DNA of 64,000 bases from Sanguinoderma infundibulare (Eukaryota > Basidiomycota > Agaricomycetes > Polyporales > Polyporaceae). The notes under the pieces are model-generated. The model had not been told where the DNA came from and did not search any database. It saw only the letters and a program-made list of their open reading frames with translations. Positions within the stretch are counted from its first letter, which is position 1. Each line of letters opens with the position of its first letter. A program made the position numbers and the translations under genes. Location of the stretch: assembly GCA_032821775.1 (NCBI GenBank), contig JAVLRN010000002.1, positions 4,216,001 through 4,280,000 on the forward strand. The letters run 5' to 3'. Positions 10,990 to 22,800 of this stretch are shown here, piece after piece.

Positions 10990-12736
10990 TTAGAATCCGG
11001 ACGTCGAGAAAGGTTCTGGTATCGGTGGCACCGCCACAATTGAACGATGAGTACTCAAGACTCCCGCCCTTCGCCTGCAATTCGACTGCTCAGCTGTGAG
11101 TTGGCTACGTGTAACAATCAATGGGGACATGCCTCGGTAAGAGTAAGCAGTCGAACTGCTCGACGGAAATGATATCTCTGCACTTGCGAACGGACCTTGC
11201 CGATTCCACGAGATGACCTCGCTGGGGGTGCTGCCATTAAATTGGTCACCACTAGCTTCGCACAGGTCCAACAGGAACCGAGACATCAGGATGGCACTGA
11301 ATCTATGCCAGAGCAGCCATAAAGAGGCGATCAGAAAGGGTGATTAGGAGCCGCGTACGTTGTGACAAGGTCGGCTAAAGCCCCATTGACCTGTTGTCGA
11401 ATCAGCAGTCAGCAACCCACAAGGTACGCACGCACACGAATTGGCATACCGCCAGGATGAGGAAGATGACGTCGAGGAGGTTGAGCAGGAAAAGCACGCT
11501 GCACGATGGTCGTGTGTTCAGCAAGCGCGTTCGTGGCGAAGTCAAAATCAGGGACGCACCCGAAGTAGATGGAACCTTGATGGTTGACCGTCAGCACGTC
11601 TCTTGGCATGACATGTCGGAGACTCACCGTCTACCAGCAGGGTCTGGGTGACGGTTAATCCACCCAAAGCGTACGACCCGAATGTCTGGCGCAACGTGAC
11701 CACTAACGGAAGAATGTCGGCTGCGACGGATGATATTCGAGAGCTTATAGCCACTGCACAAATCGTGGAAGACCGTCAGAACTGCCCCCAGGAGACCACT
11801 TGGCCCGCGCCAGTTCAGGACGTACAACTGAGCAGTGGTTAAGTAAAAAGGGGGGTGACAGTTATTTAAGATCTCACATTCGATATAACGACAAGGATAT
11901 TTTCAAGTCTGAACTGCAGCCACCGAATGGCGAGCCCAGAATCGGTGTTGTTACGGTCGGCAAATACTTGATTATATCGCCATTAGCTGACAGTTTGTAG
12001 TTGCACCAATTTATTGCCTCGAAAAGACGCACCATGTATGTCGCGGGTAGAGATAGCCCGAATACCAAGACCATGAGGGATTGCCAGACGCTCCTCCCAC
12101 TCAGCACATATACACGTATAGCAGAAAAGCCTATCAGAAGACCATGAGCGGAGATCGTCAGGAGTTGCAAGGTGGAAGGAACCTACACGCGATCGCGAGT
12201 AGTGTGCAAGCAATAGAGTATGACCCGATCCAATTTAACGCGGAGCATCTAGTCCAATGTCCATCAGTGGAGGAATTTGGAGAAAGGGACCATGTTTATA
12301 AACGAACGTCTGCAGAGACACGCGCATCAGGATGGAGGATACATTTAAGGCCGAGAGACGTCATTCCGTACCTCAATATTTTGCCCGTTCCATCTTGACC
12401 GGGCCAAAATGACAGCTAGACGGTTGATGATGGCGGCGTAGCGGACGACGGTATACATTCCCGTGGTGACGACGTGGCCGCGGGTCCAAATCTGGCGGAC
12501 TTCTCTCTTCAGAGTGAGGAGCGTATCATATAGGAGCAACGCTATACGGTCCGTTTCCGTCATCAAGGACACCTTCACGAGAATCCAAGTGAATTCAAGA
12601 CTGACTGGTCGCCGCCGCGTGGATATAATCTGCCACAAGGCTGCCAACCGATTAGCGGCGTTCAGCAAGTCTGAGAGTTCACCCACTCTTCGACAAATAC
12701 TTCAGTGATAAGTGCATTACCACCCGCGGAAGGCAT
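10990..12736 (-). CDS. DUF6533-type multi-spanning membrane protein
   Basis: Minus-strand gene with about nine exons. The N-terminal part carries the DUF6533 hallmark LLLYDTLLTLKREVRQIW followed by YTVVRYAAIINRLAV (12590-12380). Later exons give GFSAIRVYVLSGRSVW (about 12130-12080), SSRISSVAADILPLVVTLRQT (11750-11690), DGSIYFG with VLFLLNLLDVIFLILA (11590-11450) and a last exon beginning near SAILMSRFLLDLCEAS, ending at 10990. This order is that of the family: YD-LT motif, aromatic-rich helices, an R-Y-A-L loop, then ISR and an LLRDG-type loop. The ATG at 12736 (MPSAGGNALITEV) follows a TATATATAAT stretch by about 45 bases. The first splice is not resolved. Function unknown; no enzymatic motif visible. 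It lies tail-to-tail with paralog C. Confidence 0.7.
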
Positions 12737-12780
12737 TCTTCAGACTGAGTAGAGAACAAAGATCCAACCACTAACATTGG

Positions 12781-12790
12781 ATTATATATA
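12781..12790 (-). promoter_or_regulatory. TATA-like element
   Basis: TATATATAAT on the minus strand, about 45 bases before the proposed start of the DUF6533 gene at 12736. Position fits a basal promoter but this is inferred from sequence alone. Confidence 0.35.
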
Positions 12791-12959
12791 CAATACTCCG
12801 AGCGCCAGGGTTCCTTGCGAATGCTCTTTGAACAGACATCTTGATCGCTTCCACGTGTACAGAGTGCCCGCCTCCGCTGTTAGATGAAGGTCACCCCAAT
12901 TATCACCGCAATCTGCCAAAACGACATCAGCGTGAAGATCGGAGAACGTTCATTTTCAG

Positions 12960-14380
12960 GTGGGGTTCTGCAACAGGGAAGTGAGACTAACATGACTGCT
13001 CTTGGGCAACGACTTGCGCGCGGTCAGGAGCAGAGCACCATGCACTACCTGATCCTTCCTTACACGGCTTATCATTCTCGAAAGATGCGACTCGTTACCG
13101 TACGCTGTATGCCCTTCGGTCTGCGGACGATGCCAAGCATCGGCGCGACACATGACGAGGCCCTGCGGAGGCTGTTCTAGTTGGAGTAAGAAGAACACGA
13201 TACCAGCGAACATACCTACCCGAAGATGTCGGAGATAGACACGAATAACTGACGGAAACCTTATGTCGAGATAGACGACGTTATCGATGTTCGCTAACGT
13301 CCGCCTTGTCATCCCTCCCCTGTTTCGGACTCGACGTTACGTGCGGACGCAACTGAAGGCCCATGACACGCACCTCCATCAATATGTTTTCCAGTTTCGT
13401 TCAGCGGCAATAATGGACGTACGAAACAGATCGTGGCGATGGGAGAGGCGACCCACATGCGCGAGTCGCCGACAGCCACAATGGAGAGAAGCGCTGACGC
13501 GGAGGATCCTGAGCAACCGACCGAAAACCAAAGATTCTATGCACGAATAAACGTACCATTTACCCCGTAGCAGCATTCTGGACAACGCACTGGTTCGTGA
13601 ATTTCCACCTCGAATTGGGGACTTGAGACCCCACCAGACCCGCTTCGCTCCGTCGACTCCATCTCGAGAGTCGGATCGCAACTCCTAATCAGCCCGGTGG
13701 CAGTCCACATTTCCGGCGCAAGAAGCTGCGGACGCTTCGCGACGTCGGGGAAGTCCGCGCCACATTGTCCACTGTCCCTTGGTGCTCTTTCAGGGTACGA
13801 CCTCGCTCTTCGTTGTATCGCACCTGTCGCGAGCTGTGTCCTACAAAAGCCTTGAACAGACGCCCACTCGCCGCTATCGAAGAACCCCGTCCAGGAATCA
13901 CGGGAAATCGATGCGACTGTAGTTCGGTCGCTGTCGGCAAGAATATTAGCCTGCCGCCTATGTGGTCTTGACGGACAGCCAACTATCGAAGAACATTAAC
14001 TCTAATTGCGCACAGAGGGTGACTCACCGCACAAACGGGATGCACCTTGCCCCAAATCCACCACCATCCCAACACATTCGTCCTCTTGCGATTGAACGAC
14101 AGTCTGTAACCACAAGTACGTTCGTTACTCCGAGCCGTGGGCGCTCTCTCGATATGAAGACAGCAAAACACTCACCGCTGCGGGCAGCCAATCAGATTGT
14201 CGAACGACGTCATCCATCCGAAGACGAGTAACTCACACTCGCCGGATAAAGCGAGCATGCTCGGCAACGCACGGGACATGAATATTACAATTTGGTTTGC
14301 CCGGCGACAATTCGACGAGATCGCCGAGGGACCAGCTCCAGCCCACAGGGTGCGACAAAGGCGTGGTGCGTGCTCAAGCA
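12960..14380 (-). pseudogene. Possible degenerate membrane-protein gene (DUF6533-like remnant)
   Basis: Minus-strand text here shows scattered pieces resembling the 3' half of a DUF6533 gene: RTSALSRMLLRG before a GTAAAT donor (near 13575), then NLWFSV and a small hydrophobic stretch ending near 13400 with WVASPIATICFVRPLLPLN. Upstream pieces around 14280 to 14000 have donor and acceptor signals but no clear motif. No continuous reading could be built. It may be a decayed second copy next to the intact gene, or chance. Low confidence. Confidence 0.25.
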
Positions 14381-14446
14381 TTCTTCCTATGCATGCTCGG
14401 CACGCTCAGTTGGGGATTTCGGCATATATGTATATGCTACAAGCAG

Positions 14447-14912
14447 AGGACTGCACGGAAGAGCAACCACCGCCATGTGCCGAAGAGGAACAAGCCAAGG
14501 CCGCATATCTCGCCAAGCAGGTCCTCCGTAGGGAAGAGATCATTGCCCAGGATGCAAGGCGCCGTATCGACACACAGCGGCGGCAGCAAGATGCCGTGCG
14601 CGTGCTGGCCGAGGCGGCGGGCGAGCTGATGCGCAGGCTAGAGTTGGAGGAAGGGCGTAGCAGCCAGCGCCAGAGCCTGAGCTTACGCCCGGTGACGGGG
14701 TTGGGGAGAGTCTGGGAGGGCCCTGCGCGCCCAAAGCCCGCGTGGATGGCTCCGATTGGAGTCTGCGTGTATGCAGTCATGGTGAGCGTTTGGCATGGCA
14801 TCGAGTCGAAGCAGACGACTCACCGCCGTAGGCCTTCACCGTGCTGGTGTGCTTCATCTACTGGTTGTGGCCAAAGCTCGTGTCCGCCCTGTTTCAGACA
14901 GAACCTTGGTGA
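14447..14912 (+). pseudogene. 5'-truncated fourth copy of the zinc-motif/tail-anchor family (fragment D)
   Basis: The fragment starts exactly at the conserved acceptor (CAG before AGGAC) used by paralogs A, B and C for exon 2. It then runs through a coiled coil (VLRREEIIAQDARRRIDTQR), a linker and, after a 50-base intron at 14782-14831, a hydrophobic end (AFTVLVCFIYWLWPKLV) with a stop at 14910. Exon 1, which would hold the C-X10-C-X10-C-X2-H motif, is not found in the several hundred bases upstream. It is therefore a truncated copy, or a gene re-using a different first exon that I cannot identify. Confidence 0.6.
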
Positions 14913-17900
14913 GTACACTCGCCCTTGGAGGCCGCGGGTGTCCGGCGACAGCTAATGCCTCATCTTAGAGTGTTTGGTGAAACCACATTACGGCAGGGCC
15001 ATCAGCAGGAGGAGAGGCGAGGCGTCCAAAAATAAATGTATATTAGCGGGTTCTACCATTCTGAGGCTTACATCACGAGGACGTCATCTCTACACCCGCT
15101 CCTACCCGCTCCTGCGCCTCTCTCCGTCAGACGCGGAGCAATGCCGAGGCCCTGTAAGACCCGCATGCCAAGCTCATGACGGAGATGCTCTGTCGAGACG
15201 GCCGGAGGCAAGCAAGAAGACACACAACCCGAGGAGAGCAGGAGCCCTCCACCACGGGTGCTTACCGCATCCAAACCACACTCGACGTCATCGTCGCCGC
15301 GTTGAGCACGTCCACTCCCTCTTGTAGACGGCAGCATAGCTGGGATGCTGGAATGGACGTCAAGCTCCCCCGATCGAATGCCGCGGCCGTGACGTTCGCG
15401 GTGAACGCCGCTAGAGAAGGACTCAGAAGAGTAGGGTATGAACGCACCTCGTCACGGCATCTTCCAACTTCCCATCATTCCGGTAGCGTAAGGAGGGTAG
15501 CCATGCCCGCGGCGAAGAAGACGAGGGTGAATGGGCGAATTGAAGTGGGGGACTTCGTAGCTTGGTCTCGAGTCGACGATTGCTGCTCGTGTGCCCTTGA
15601 AAGAAGCCCTCGTGAGCTCCAGCGGCACGGCCTTGAAAACCCTGCGGACACGTTGTGCTCCAACTAACTCAAAGGCCACGAGCGGGAGCGATCGAGGTCG
15701 AAGTCGAGGTCGTCGTTGCGGTCGCGCGACCTCTCGCGCTCTTGAATGACTCCGACCTTATGCATCGTGCGCTGGTCGCATAGGGGGGATGGACATGGGG
15801 TGGGGCCAGAAGGGACGAGTCGGAGCGCGGAGTCGGACGGACGCCGGGCCCTGACAGCGACAAAGACGATGAATGGCAGACCGTGGGGGAGAGGGGGACC
15901 GCCTGCTTCACAAGCGGCTTCGCTGAGAAAGCCAATCGTCACCTGTGCAAGTTTGGAAACGTCGTGCGACATACCTTGCTCGTCAGGTTCTGAGTTACAC
16001 ACACGCGCTTCGATCCCTTGCTCTGCACGGACTCCGCAGCAAGCACTGAGCAGCGGCCCTTTTCCTGCTTTCCTTTTTGTCCGTACGACACATGACCGAC
16101 CCTCTGGGTTCCCTTCCTTGGCGCTGTCGTAGTCTGCCAACAAGAGGTAATGGGGAGCGCATCAAACCCGCCCGAAGCGAAATACGCACCGCAGGACCTC
16201 GCACGGGTCACTCTCGAATCCGGCCAAGCACCAAACCCAGACACCCGTACGTAAGCGCACGGAAGGGAACTGGAGCGCATGGCGCGACTCCGAAGGTCAA
16301 GTGACGACAAGCGTGGACGTACGAGAGCCGCGTGGCGGTCACGGGCCAGCATGCGACAGATGTGGGCAGTCGGTTCCTGGGCTTCGACAACGCGCTCTTC
16401 TCCAACTCTTCTCTCCGATCGGTGGGGTTTGGGTGCAGCGAGCGGCTGGGAAATGATCGAGAGAGCTTTGAGCTTTGGGCTTTGAGTGGCGGGATAACTC
16501 ACAGGTCGGAGATGGGCGTCCGAGGGTTCCGGGACGCTGGGAAGGTTTTGTGTGCGCGTGATTTACACGAGAGTGCGAGACGTGAGATGATTGGACTGGG
16601 CGAAAGACTCCGGGGCGGGGAAGGAGGTTTGCGAACGTACGGTCGTATGCGTACGGTCGGGTAGGCGTAGGGCCGTCGAGAAGACGAAGAGGGAGCGAAG
16701 GAAAGTCGCGAAGGGACGCCTAAGGGAACTGCCGCCGAATGTCAAATGCTGCCACGTCGTATGCGGCGAAGGGCAGGGGCATGGTGGGCGAGAATCCGGG
16801 GCATGTGCCAGAAAGCGTCAACGAAGGTGGTGGAGAAGAGGCCGCTGGGAGTACGCCGGGGCCACACGAGCGACTGGGGGCGCATGGGAGGGTGGGGCAT
16901 GAAATGTTTACGGAATAGATGGGGGAAATGAAAGCCTTGTGCTCGCTTCCGCCGAATCTACCTTGATGAACAGGCATCATGAACGTCATCGCGTGCGCGG
17001 AGGCGAAATGGGCGGCGAGGACAGCAGAGTACAGATTTTGATGAATGTCCGATGCAAGACGTAGATGGACTGCGACGCACTGAGCTGGTGGCATTCGGAT
17101 TGTGGCGGCGAAAGGTACCGAAGGGGGAATGATGCACCGCCTCTTGCGGTTCGTAACATGCAGGTTCGCGGAGGATTGAGAGCGCCATTCACTCCGATGA
17201 TCCATCGCATTCGGATATGGGCGAAGAAAGTTCTGGGTACTGTCTCCCGGTGTTTTGGTGTGCATTATTGGTCACTGCGTCGGCTTCGTCGGTGATGAAC
17301 CTGGAGTGCTGTCCGACGGTGGCATACCGACATGACGCCAATGGCCAAATGTCCGTTGTGCAGGTACGTTATGCGGCGACACCGAGCTGCGCTCTGGACG
17401 CGCCGTGACCGGTCATTGACCATAATATCAGAGGGGCGTGTGCATCGTTTCACTGTCGGCAGAGTTATATCAGTACATATGCCTTAACCAGAGACCAGGT
17501 CGGGGATTCGGTCGACAGTACGCAGCCTGAACGCACCAGCCTGTAAGATCCTCAGGGTTGGGAAGAAGACGCGAGAAGCCATGAACATAATCGACCGCTC
17601 GTGCCACATGTGCGGGGAAATGCGGGGGAGTCGCAGTGGGCGGCGTCCGCCATGAGCCTATGCGCTGGTCCGATATTGGGTAAGAGCGTTTACTCGTCCA
17701 CAGTGTGTAACGCATCACCTGTTAGTAAGTCGGAGATCATCCTGTTGTTGGTGTGGTCTGTCTTCCGTTTACGATAACAGTAGTTATCCGAGAGATCCGA
17801 TGTGCAGCTGGCGGGGGCGGAAGCGGAAGCGGAAGGACGACATGGCGATGACGTGGGTAAATCTTGAAGGGACGCGGTGCGGCGGATTTGTGTCCTGGAG

Positions 17901-19084
17901 ACAGGCCACGCTGACATGAAGAAGTCAGCTGTGTGGGTCCCGAGTTCGTTGGAAGGAGTGGGCGGACTGAGAGCAGGGCAGAGGGATGGGCGATTCCCAT
18001 AGAGGATAGAAAAGATAAATGAGGGCCCTGTCCGCAGTGCGCAAGACGATAATCGCGTGGGTCGTGCGAAGGCGCCTGATGCCAGTTTAGGGCACCTGGT
18101 GACTTGCACAAGGCAAGGAGGACGAGAGACGCGTGGGGTGTGTGGGTGCGTTCGAAGGCGGAGAGAGAAGGTGGTTGTGACAGGGATTGCTGAGAACGGT
18201 ACGATGGATGGGATGTCCCTGGGCAGTGTACGAGGGAGGGGCGATGGCCAGGGCCACGGGAGGTACGCTGGCTTCGGAAGGCGCGGTGAATATGCCGAGG
18301 CTCCGTTCATTTGCGATTTCTAGGTTTCGGTACCTGCGAAGCCTGCGCAAAGAGGTGCTGGTTAGCCCGGCGGATGCGAATCAACGTGCTGTAATTGCTG
18401 GTACCGTTCCGGTCCCTCCCTAAACTTGGCGCATCTCGCCGCCCAAGTGGGTTTTCGGGGTTATTTCGAGCGTGCACCCTGCATGCGCTTGGAGCTGCCT
18501 TTTGTGAACGAGGCTGTTCGCGCTCGACGCCATCCGGCCAGAAGCAGATGAAAGTATCGATAGCTCGCTGCAGACGGCGGTTTTTGTGCCTGCAGAGATG
18601 AGAATGGCAAGCGCATATATCGAGGAGAACGGCGACGAGGATCAGCGGGGCGGGAGGACAGAGGCAAATAAAAGCGACAATCGCAGGCATGGGCGCCTAT
18701 CACAAGTTGCCGAAATTGCGAGGGTGATCCGAAATGTCCAATTGTTTGTAACTCCACTTAGCCGGCTGACAAGGGGTTATCCGAAAACTTAAATGCGGAC
18801 GCCGGCGCCGGCAGCGAGTTCCGTCGCCAGATTTCGGTGACCGCGAGGCGTTGGCCCTGCATCCGCCTCACGTTCTTCTGCGCTCGCTCGCCCTACATAT
18901 ACCCTTCCCAGAACATCCCCTCTCCCCTCCATCGTCTGCGGCCGCTTCCCCGCATCTTCTCCCGACAATACCTCTCCTCTCCTCTTAACCGAGTCCACCT
19001 CGACTCGCTTCTCTCACCACACCAAACCACCCTCCCCTCCACACCCACCTCTCGCCAAATCGTCATCCACGCCAACGCACACCA
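14913..19084. other. Unresolved stretch, no recognised gene
   Basis: About 4.2 kb. Several ORFs of 60-200 codons overlap on both strands, for example minus-strand readings at 16143-15664, 17265-16720 and 18310-17690, and some have plausible GT/AG signals. I could not match any domain, and no spliced model gave a sensible protein. The last 200 bases (18890-19080) are pyrimidine-rich and form the leader of the gene at 19085. Lineage-specific or decayed genes may lie here. Confidence 0.4.
18893..18900 (+). promoter_or_regulatory. TATA-like element before gene at 19085
   Basis: TACATATA is followed by a long CT-rich leader up to the ATG at 19085. The spacing of about 190 bases is long but seen in basidiomycetes. 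Inferred from sequence only. Confidence 0.3.
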
Positions 19085-19888
19085 ATGACGGAATACGACT
19101 ATTCCCCGGACGCCATAGAGCGCTTCCAAGCCAAAATGGCGGGTGTGGGCAAGTGGGCTAACGACCAAAACTATTGGCGTTCTGGGTACGGTAACCCTTT
19201 CATCCCTGAAGGTCCCGTGTCTCCTTCTCGTCCCCGCCCTTCCTCCCGTCAGGACACTTCTCCCACTCGCTCTCGAGACCATCCACAACCACCTCGCTCT
19301 CGCGCCGTCCCAGCGAACATCGCAGCCGTCGGTGCCAATCCTGGCGTCCCCTTAGCGTACGGGCAAACGTCCCGCGCTCTCGCCTACGCCCAAACACCCG
19401 CGCCCCGCCCATCCACGAGCACACCATCTCGCAGCCGCCACCGTTCCGGCTCGCAACCAACAGATGTTCGCAACCCGTACCCGTATCCGGCCCCAGCCCC
19501 CGGCCACCAAGTCCTCCAAGGGTCGCGGGGATCGCCGATGGTCTACGCGCCCCCAGGAGCGCGCGTCATCTACAAGGAGTACGAGTACGTGCCTGGCAAG
19601 ACCACAGTACTGCCTCCAGCACGGCCAGGCGAGCGGTTCGTCGTCGTCGCCCCCCCAGGCGGTCATGTCGACGTGATGGGTGCAAACCGTCCTGCCTCGC
19701 ACTCGCGTTCGCACTCGTACGCCAACTCGCGCAGCAAAGCGGGCAGCCCGACCAAGCGGGGTCCCGACCCGCTCTTCAAGCGCATCCTCACCGGCCTCAA
19801 GCCCAACATCGAGTGGGGTGGCGACCGGGACAGTTCGCGATCCAGCTCGAGACGAGAGGCAAGCAAGCGGCGCTCGGTGTCCCGGTGA
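19085..19888 (+). CDS. Pro/Ser/Arg-rich protein of unknown function
   Basis: A single-exon ORF of 267 aa following a CT-rich leader, which makes the ATG at 19085 convincing. The N-terminus is acidic-aromatic (YDYSPDAIERFQ). The middle is low-complexity, with Ser-Arg-Pro runs and Tyr-Pro repeats. A more ordered block lies around residues 155-195 (GARVIYKEYEYVPGKTTV, then GERFVVVAPPGGHV). The C-terminus is basic, with SRSHSYANSRSK, a DPLFKRILTGLKP helix and an Arg/Ser tail. I do not recognise the family. It looks mostly disordered, with no signal peptide or membrane segment. A role as a scaffold or nucleic-acid-associated protein would be a guess from composition. Confidence 0.7.
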   Translation: MTEYDYSPDAIERFQAKMAGVGKWANDQNYWRSGYGNPFIPEGPVSPSRPRPSSRQDTSPTRSRDHPQPPRSRAVPANIAAVGANPGVPLAYGQTSRALAYAQTPAPRPSTSTPSRSRHRSGSQPTDVRNPYPYPAPAPGHQVLQGSRGSPMVYAPPGARVIYKEYEYVPGKTTVLPPARPGERFVVVAPPGGHVDVMGANRPASHSRSHSYANSRSKAGSPTKRGPDPLFKRILTGLKPNIEWGGDRDSSRSSSRREASKRRSVSR

Positions 19889-22800
19889 CGGTCCGCCGCG
19901 CCTCTCTCTCTTCTCGCTCGTCTTCTCGGCATCCTCGTTTCATTTCCCGTCCATCATGTTCATTTCCCAGAGTCTGTTTTCCATTTCCTGTCTTCCATCG
20001 CGCTACCCCTTCCGTTCGCCCGCCCGACCGCTCTCACGTCGCCCCGGCATTCTTCACGCCTATGCTTCCCATGCTTCCTCTCTTCCCCCACCATCATCCT
20101 CATCTCCGCTCTCCCACCCCACCATGCGCACACAACTGCACACGCGCTTCCCTATGCACCAGACACGCTCCTTAATCTCTCCGACGTGCTTTACGATTTC
20201 CGGTTCCGCGCTCCGATCCTGACGAACACAACACGAACCCTCGGCATACGAACCGTCTGTCCCCCGTCCGCTCATTACTTTTTAAGTAGCTAATCGTTAT
20301 AATCTCTCTCTCCTGATATACCTGGTACCGCGTGCAGTTCCCGGTGCCCTCGCGACTCGCATAATCGCAACTGTTTCTGGCCGCTGTATCCCACTGTACG
20401 AAGTTATTAGTTGTAGCCTTGTACGTAGACCTTTCACGACCCCCCATCCTTGTTCGTTCTGTCGATAGATAGATATCCCGAGCCGATACGATTAATGAAT
20501 AGAATTCGTTTGACAAACATCAATCTGTCATCCATCGCCCGCGTCATTGTGTTCGGAGAGGACTAGTGTCGTTGGCTGGAATGCAAGGTTCAAGGGTGCT
20601 CGTATGTTGTGGGCGCTGTGGGAATCCCGACATACCAAGAAGAGCTTCGGCTTCTAGCCCAGTGAATACAACACCTAGAAGCCCAAGTCGAAACAAGGGG
20701 CGGAGCGCGGGATGAGTTACCTCGGACTCGGCGAGAGCCCAGACTGCGCACGCCTCAGTGGGTACCATCGTAGATTGCTGAGAATCACCGTGTGCGGACG
20801 CATGCGCGCGCGCACAGGCTCAGGAGGATCTGCACCTCGGCCTTCGGGAGTACGGGCCTGCGCAGCACGTGTAAGAAGTTGCAGTAGCATCGCAAGAATC
20901 GCAGAACCGCCGCAGGAGCAGCTTTGAGGACCGCAGGCCCGTTTCATAACTGCAAGATAGGCATCGGATTCGTGCTGCGGGCAGGTGCGGGATCGGGACG
21001 GTGCCTGCGTTTTCCTATACGCATATGAGGATCGGATCGGGGCTAGATGCTGCGAAGGGGGACGGTAGTGTACAGGCACGTCGGTCATCTAAACGCATAG
21101 AGCCTCGGGCCCTTCGACCGCGCTCGATAGCACTGCCTTCCTCGGGCCTTTGAATATCATCTCCGGCCCAGCGAGAGGCGTGCATGCGGTCGCAGCTTGA
21201 GCCGTCGCCGATGGACCCTGAACCATGCACTTTGTGGAGCACTAGTAGGGCGAGAGAGGGCTTCGACTCGAGCCGGGGCCCGGACGACTTCATGCTTGCA
21301 GTAATCGCGAGTCCGCGTCTCCGACCTTGTGAGGACCGCACCCCGCCGTTTCCTGCTGTCACACTGCCCAGTGCGTGCGCCCTATTCAAGTTGCCGGACG
21401 TTGTAGTGCTCTATAGGTCCACGCGCCACCGGCGCCGCCCCTGTGTGTTTCGCGTCCGACGGACATCCCTGTACAGCATCTGGATATCTGGATTAGTATC
21501 GCAGTCAGGGACTTGGCACACATATGCGTAATAGGGCAGACAGGCTGGAGATCGCGGCGGGTTCTGTCGTATGTGGTCCTGAAGGCGCCGCTGTATACTA
21601 GATTGCACCGCACAATGGATCTCGATCGGGGCATCGGGCACGGAGAGCGGTGACCTGGCAATCGACGCGGCGCAACACTCGCAAGCTCTTGTATGCTGCT
21701 CCATAACCCCTCTCCTGCCGGAACGCGGAGCGCGGGGCGCGGGGGACACGGAGGACGGGACCGTGATCGCGATCTGAATCGTACCGACCGGCTTCGGGGC
21801 GGATCAAAGTCGTCGTGGAAGCTGAGCTTTTGCTCACTGCGCAGCGCCAGTCCCGCTTTTCTCGGATTCTTTTTGCCGAGAGGGTTCGCCAGTACTGGAA
21901 GCTTGAGAGTTCCGAGGGAGACGGAGAGAGGTCGCGGACGCACGCGTGAAGGAATGCCTTTCGAGGGATAGCCCCCGAACTTTGAGTTGGCATTGTCCGG
22001 ATTTGGGAGGGGCTTTGTTTTTCTGCAGCTCGGGGACGGGTAACCAGGCACAGGAGTCGATTTTGAGTTGGAGAGAGATGATGAAACATACGTAAGGTGG
22101 GACATACATGTGATTGGGAGGGACGATCGTACATGTTTGCACATGCGACGATAAGGGTCCGCCGAATCTGGACGAGAAGGTCGATCAGCGACAACTTCAA
22201 TGACGCGACCACACAAATGCCATCCGACGGGATTTCTTCGCGTTTGCGAGAGCCTATGAGCCGTGATCAGCATACCACGTCGTGAAAGGAATTGAAGAGA
22301 TGTGTACCCCAGATGAACGGACACAGCGTTCGGCGATGTGCGATGGTATTGTGCCCCCCGGTCGAGACTTCGGTCTGTACTAGGAAGCGTGACTGCAGAT
22401 CAGACGTCTACCCATAGAAAGCTAGTCCTTAGGATGATAGGTGCTTGTGTAAATGGCCCGGTATGAGGGTGGATCGCGCTGAAGATGGCCGACCGAGTCT
22501 AGACGACAGCCGAATCCAGCTTCAAAGCTTCATCGCACAGTGCGACAGCTAGAGATGAACACGGGTATAACCGCGGCCGTTCTAGCCTTGCTCGCACCTG
22601 TGAATACGAGATTTCATCGAGTACAAGTAACCCGTACTTGGGTTACACGACCCTCGATGGAAAGAAACTCGGATATTAAATTATTTCTGTGTAAACAGTA
22701 TTGATTGCGATGAAACCCCAAACGCCTGACCAGCGAGTGCAGATGCGAGTCATGACACGTCATAAGGGGCTTCAACATGCACTTTCAGCACATAGGACCA

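Noticed and set aside
15060..16950. Possible further DUF6533/DUF6534 copy on the minus strand
   Set aside because: Some hydrophobic pieces and splice signals exist, but none of the family signatures could be found in any frame.
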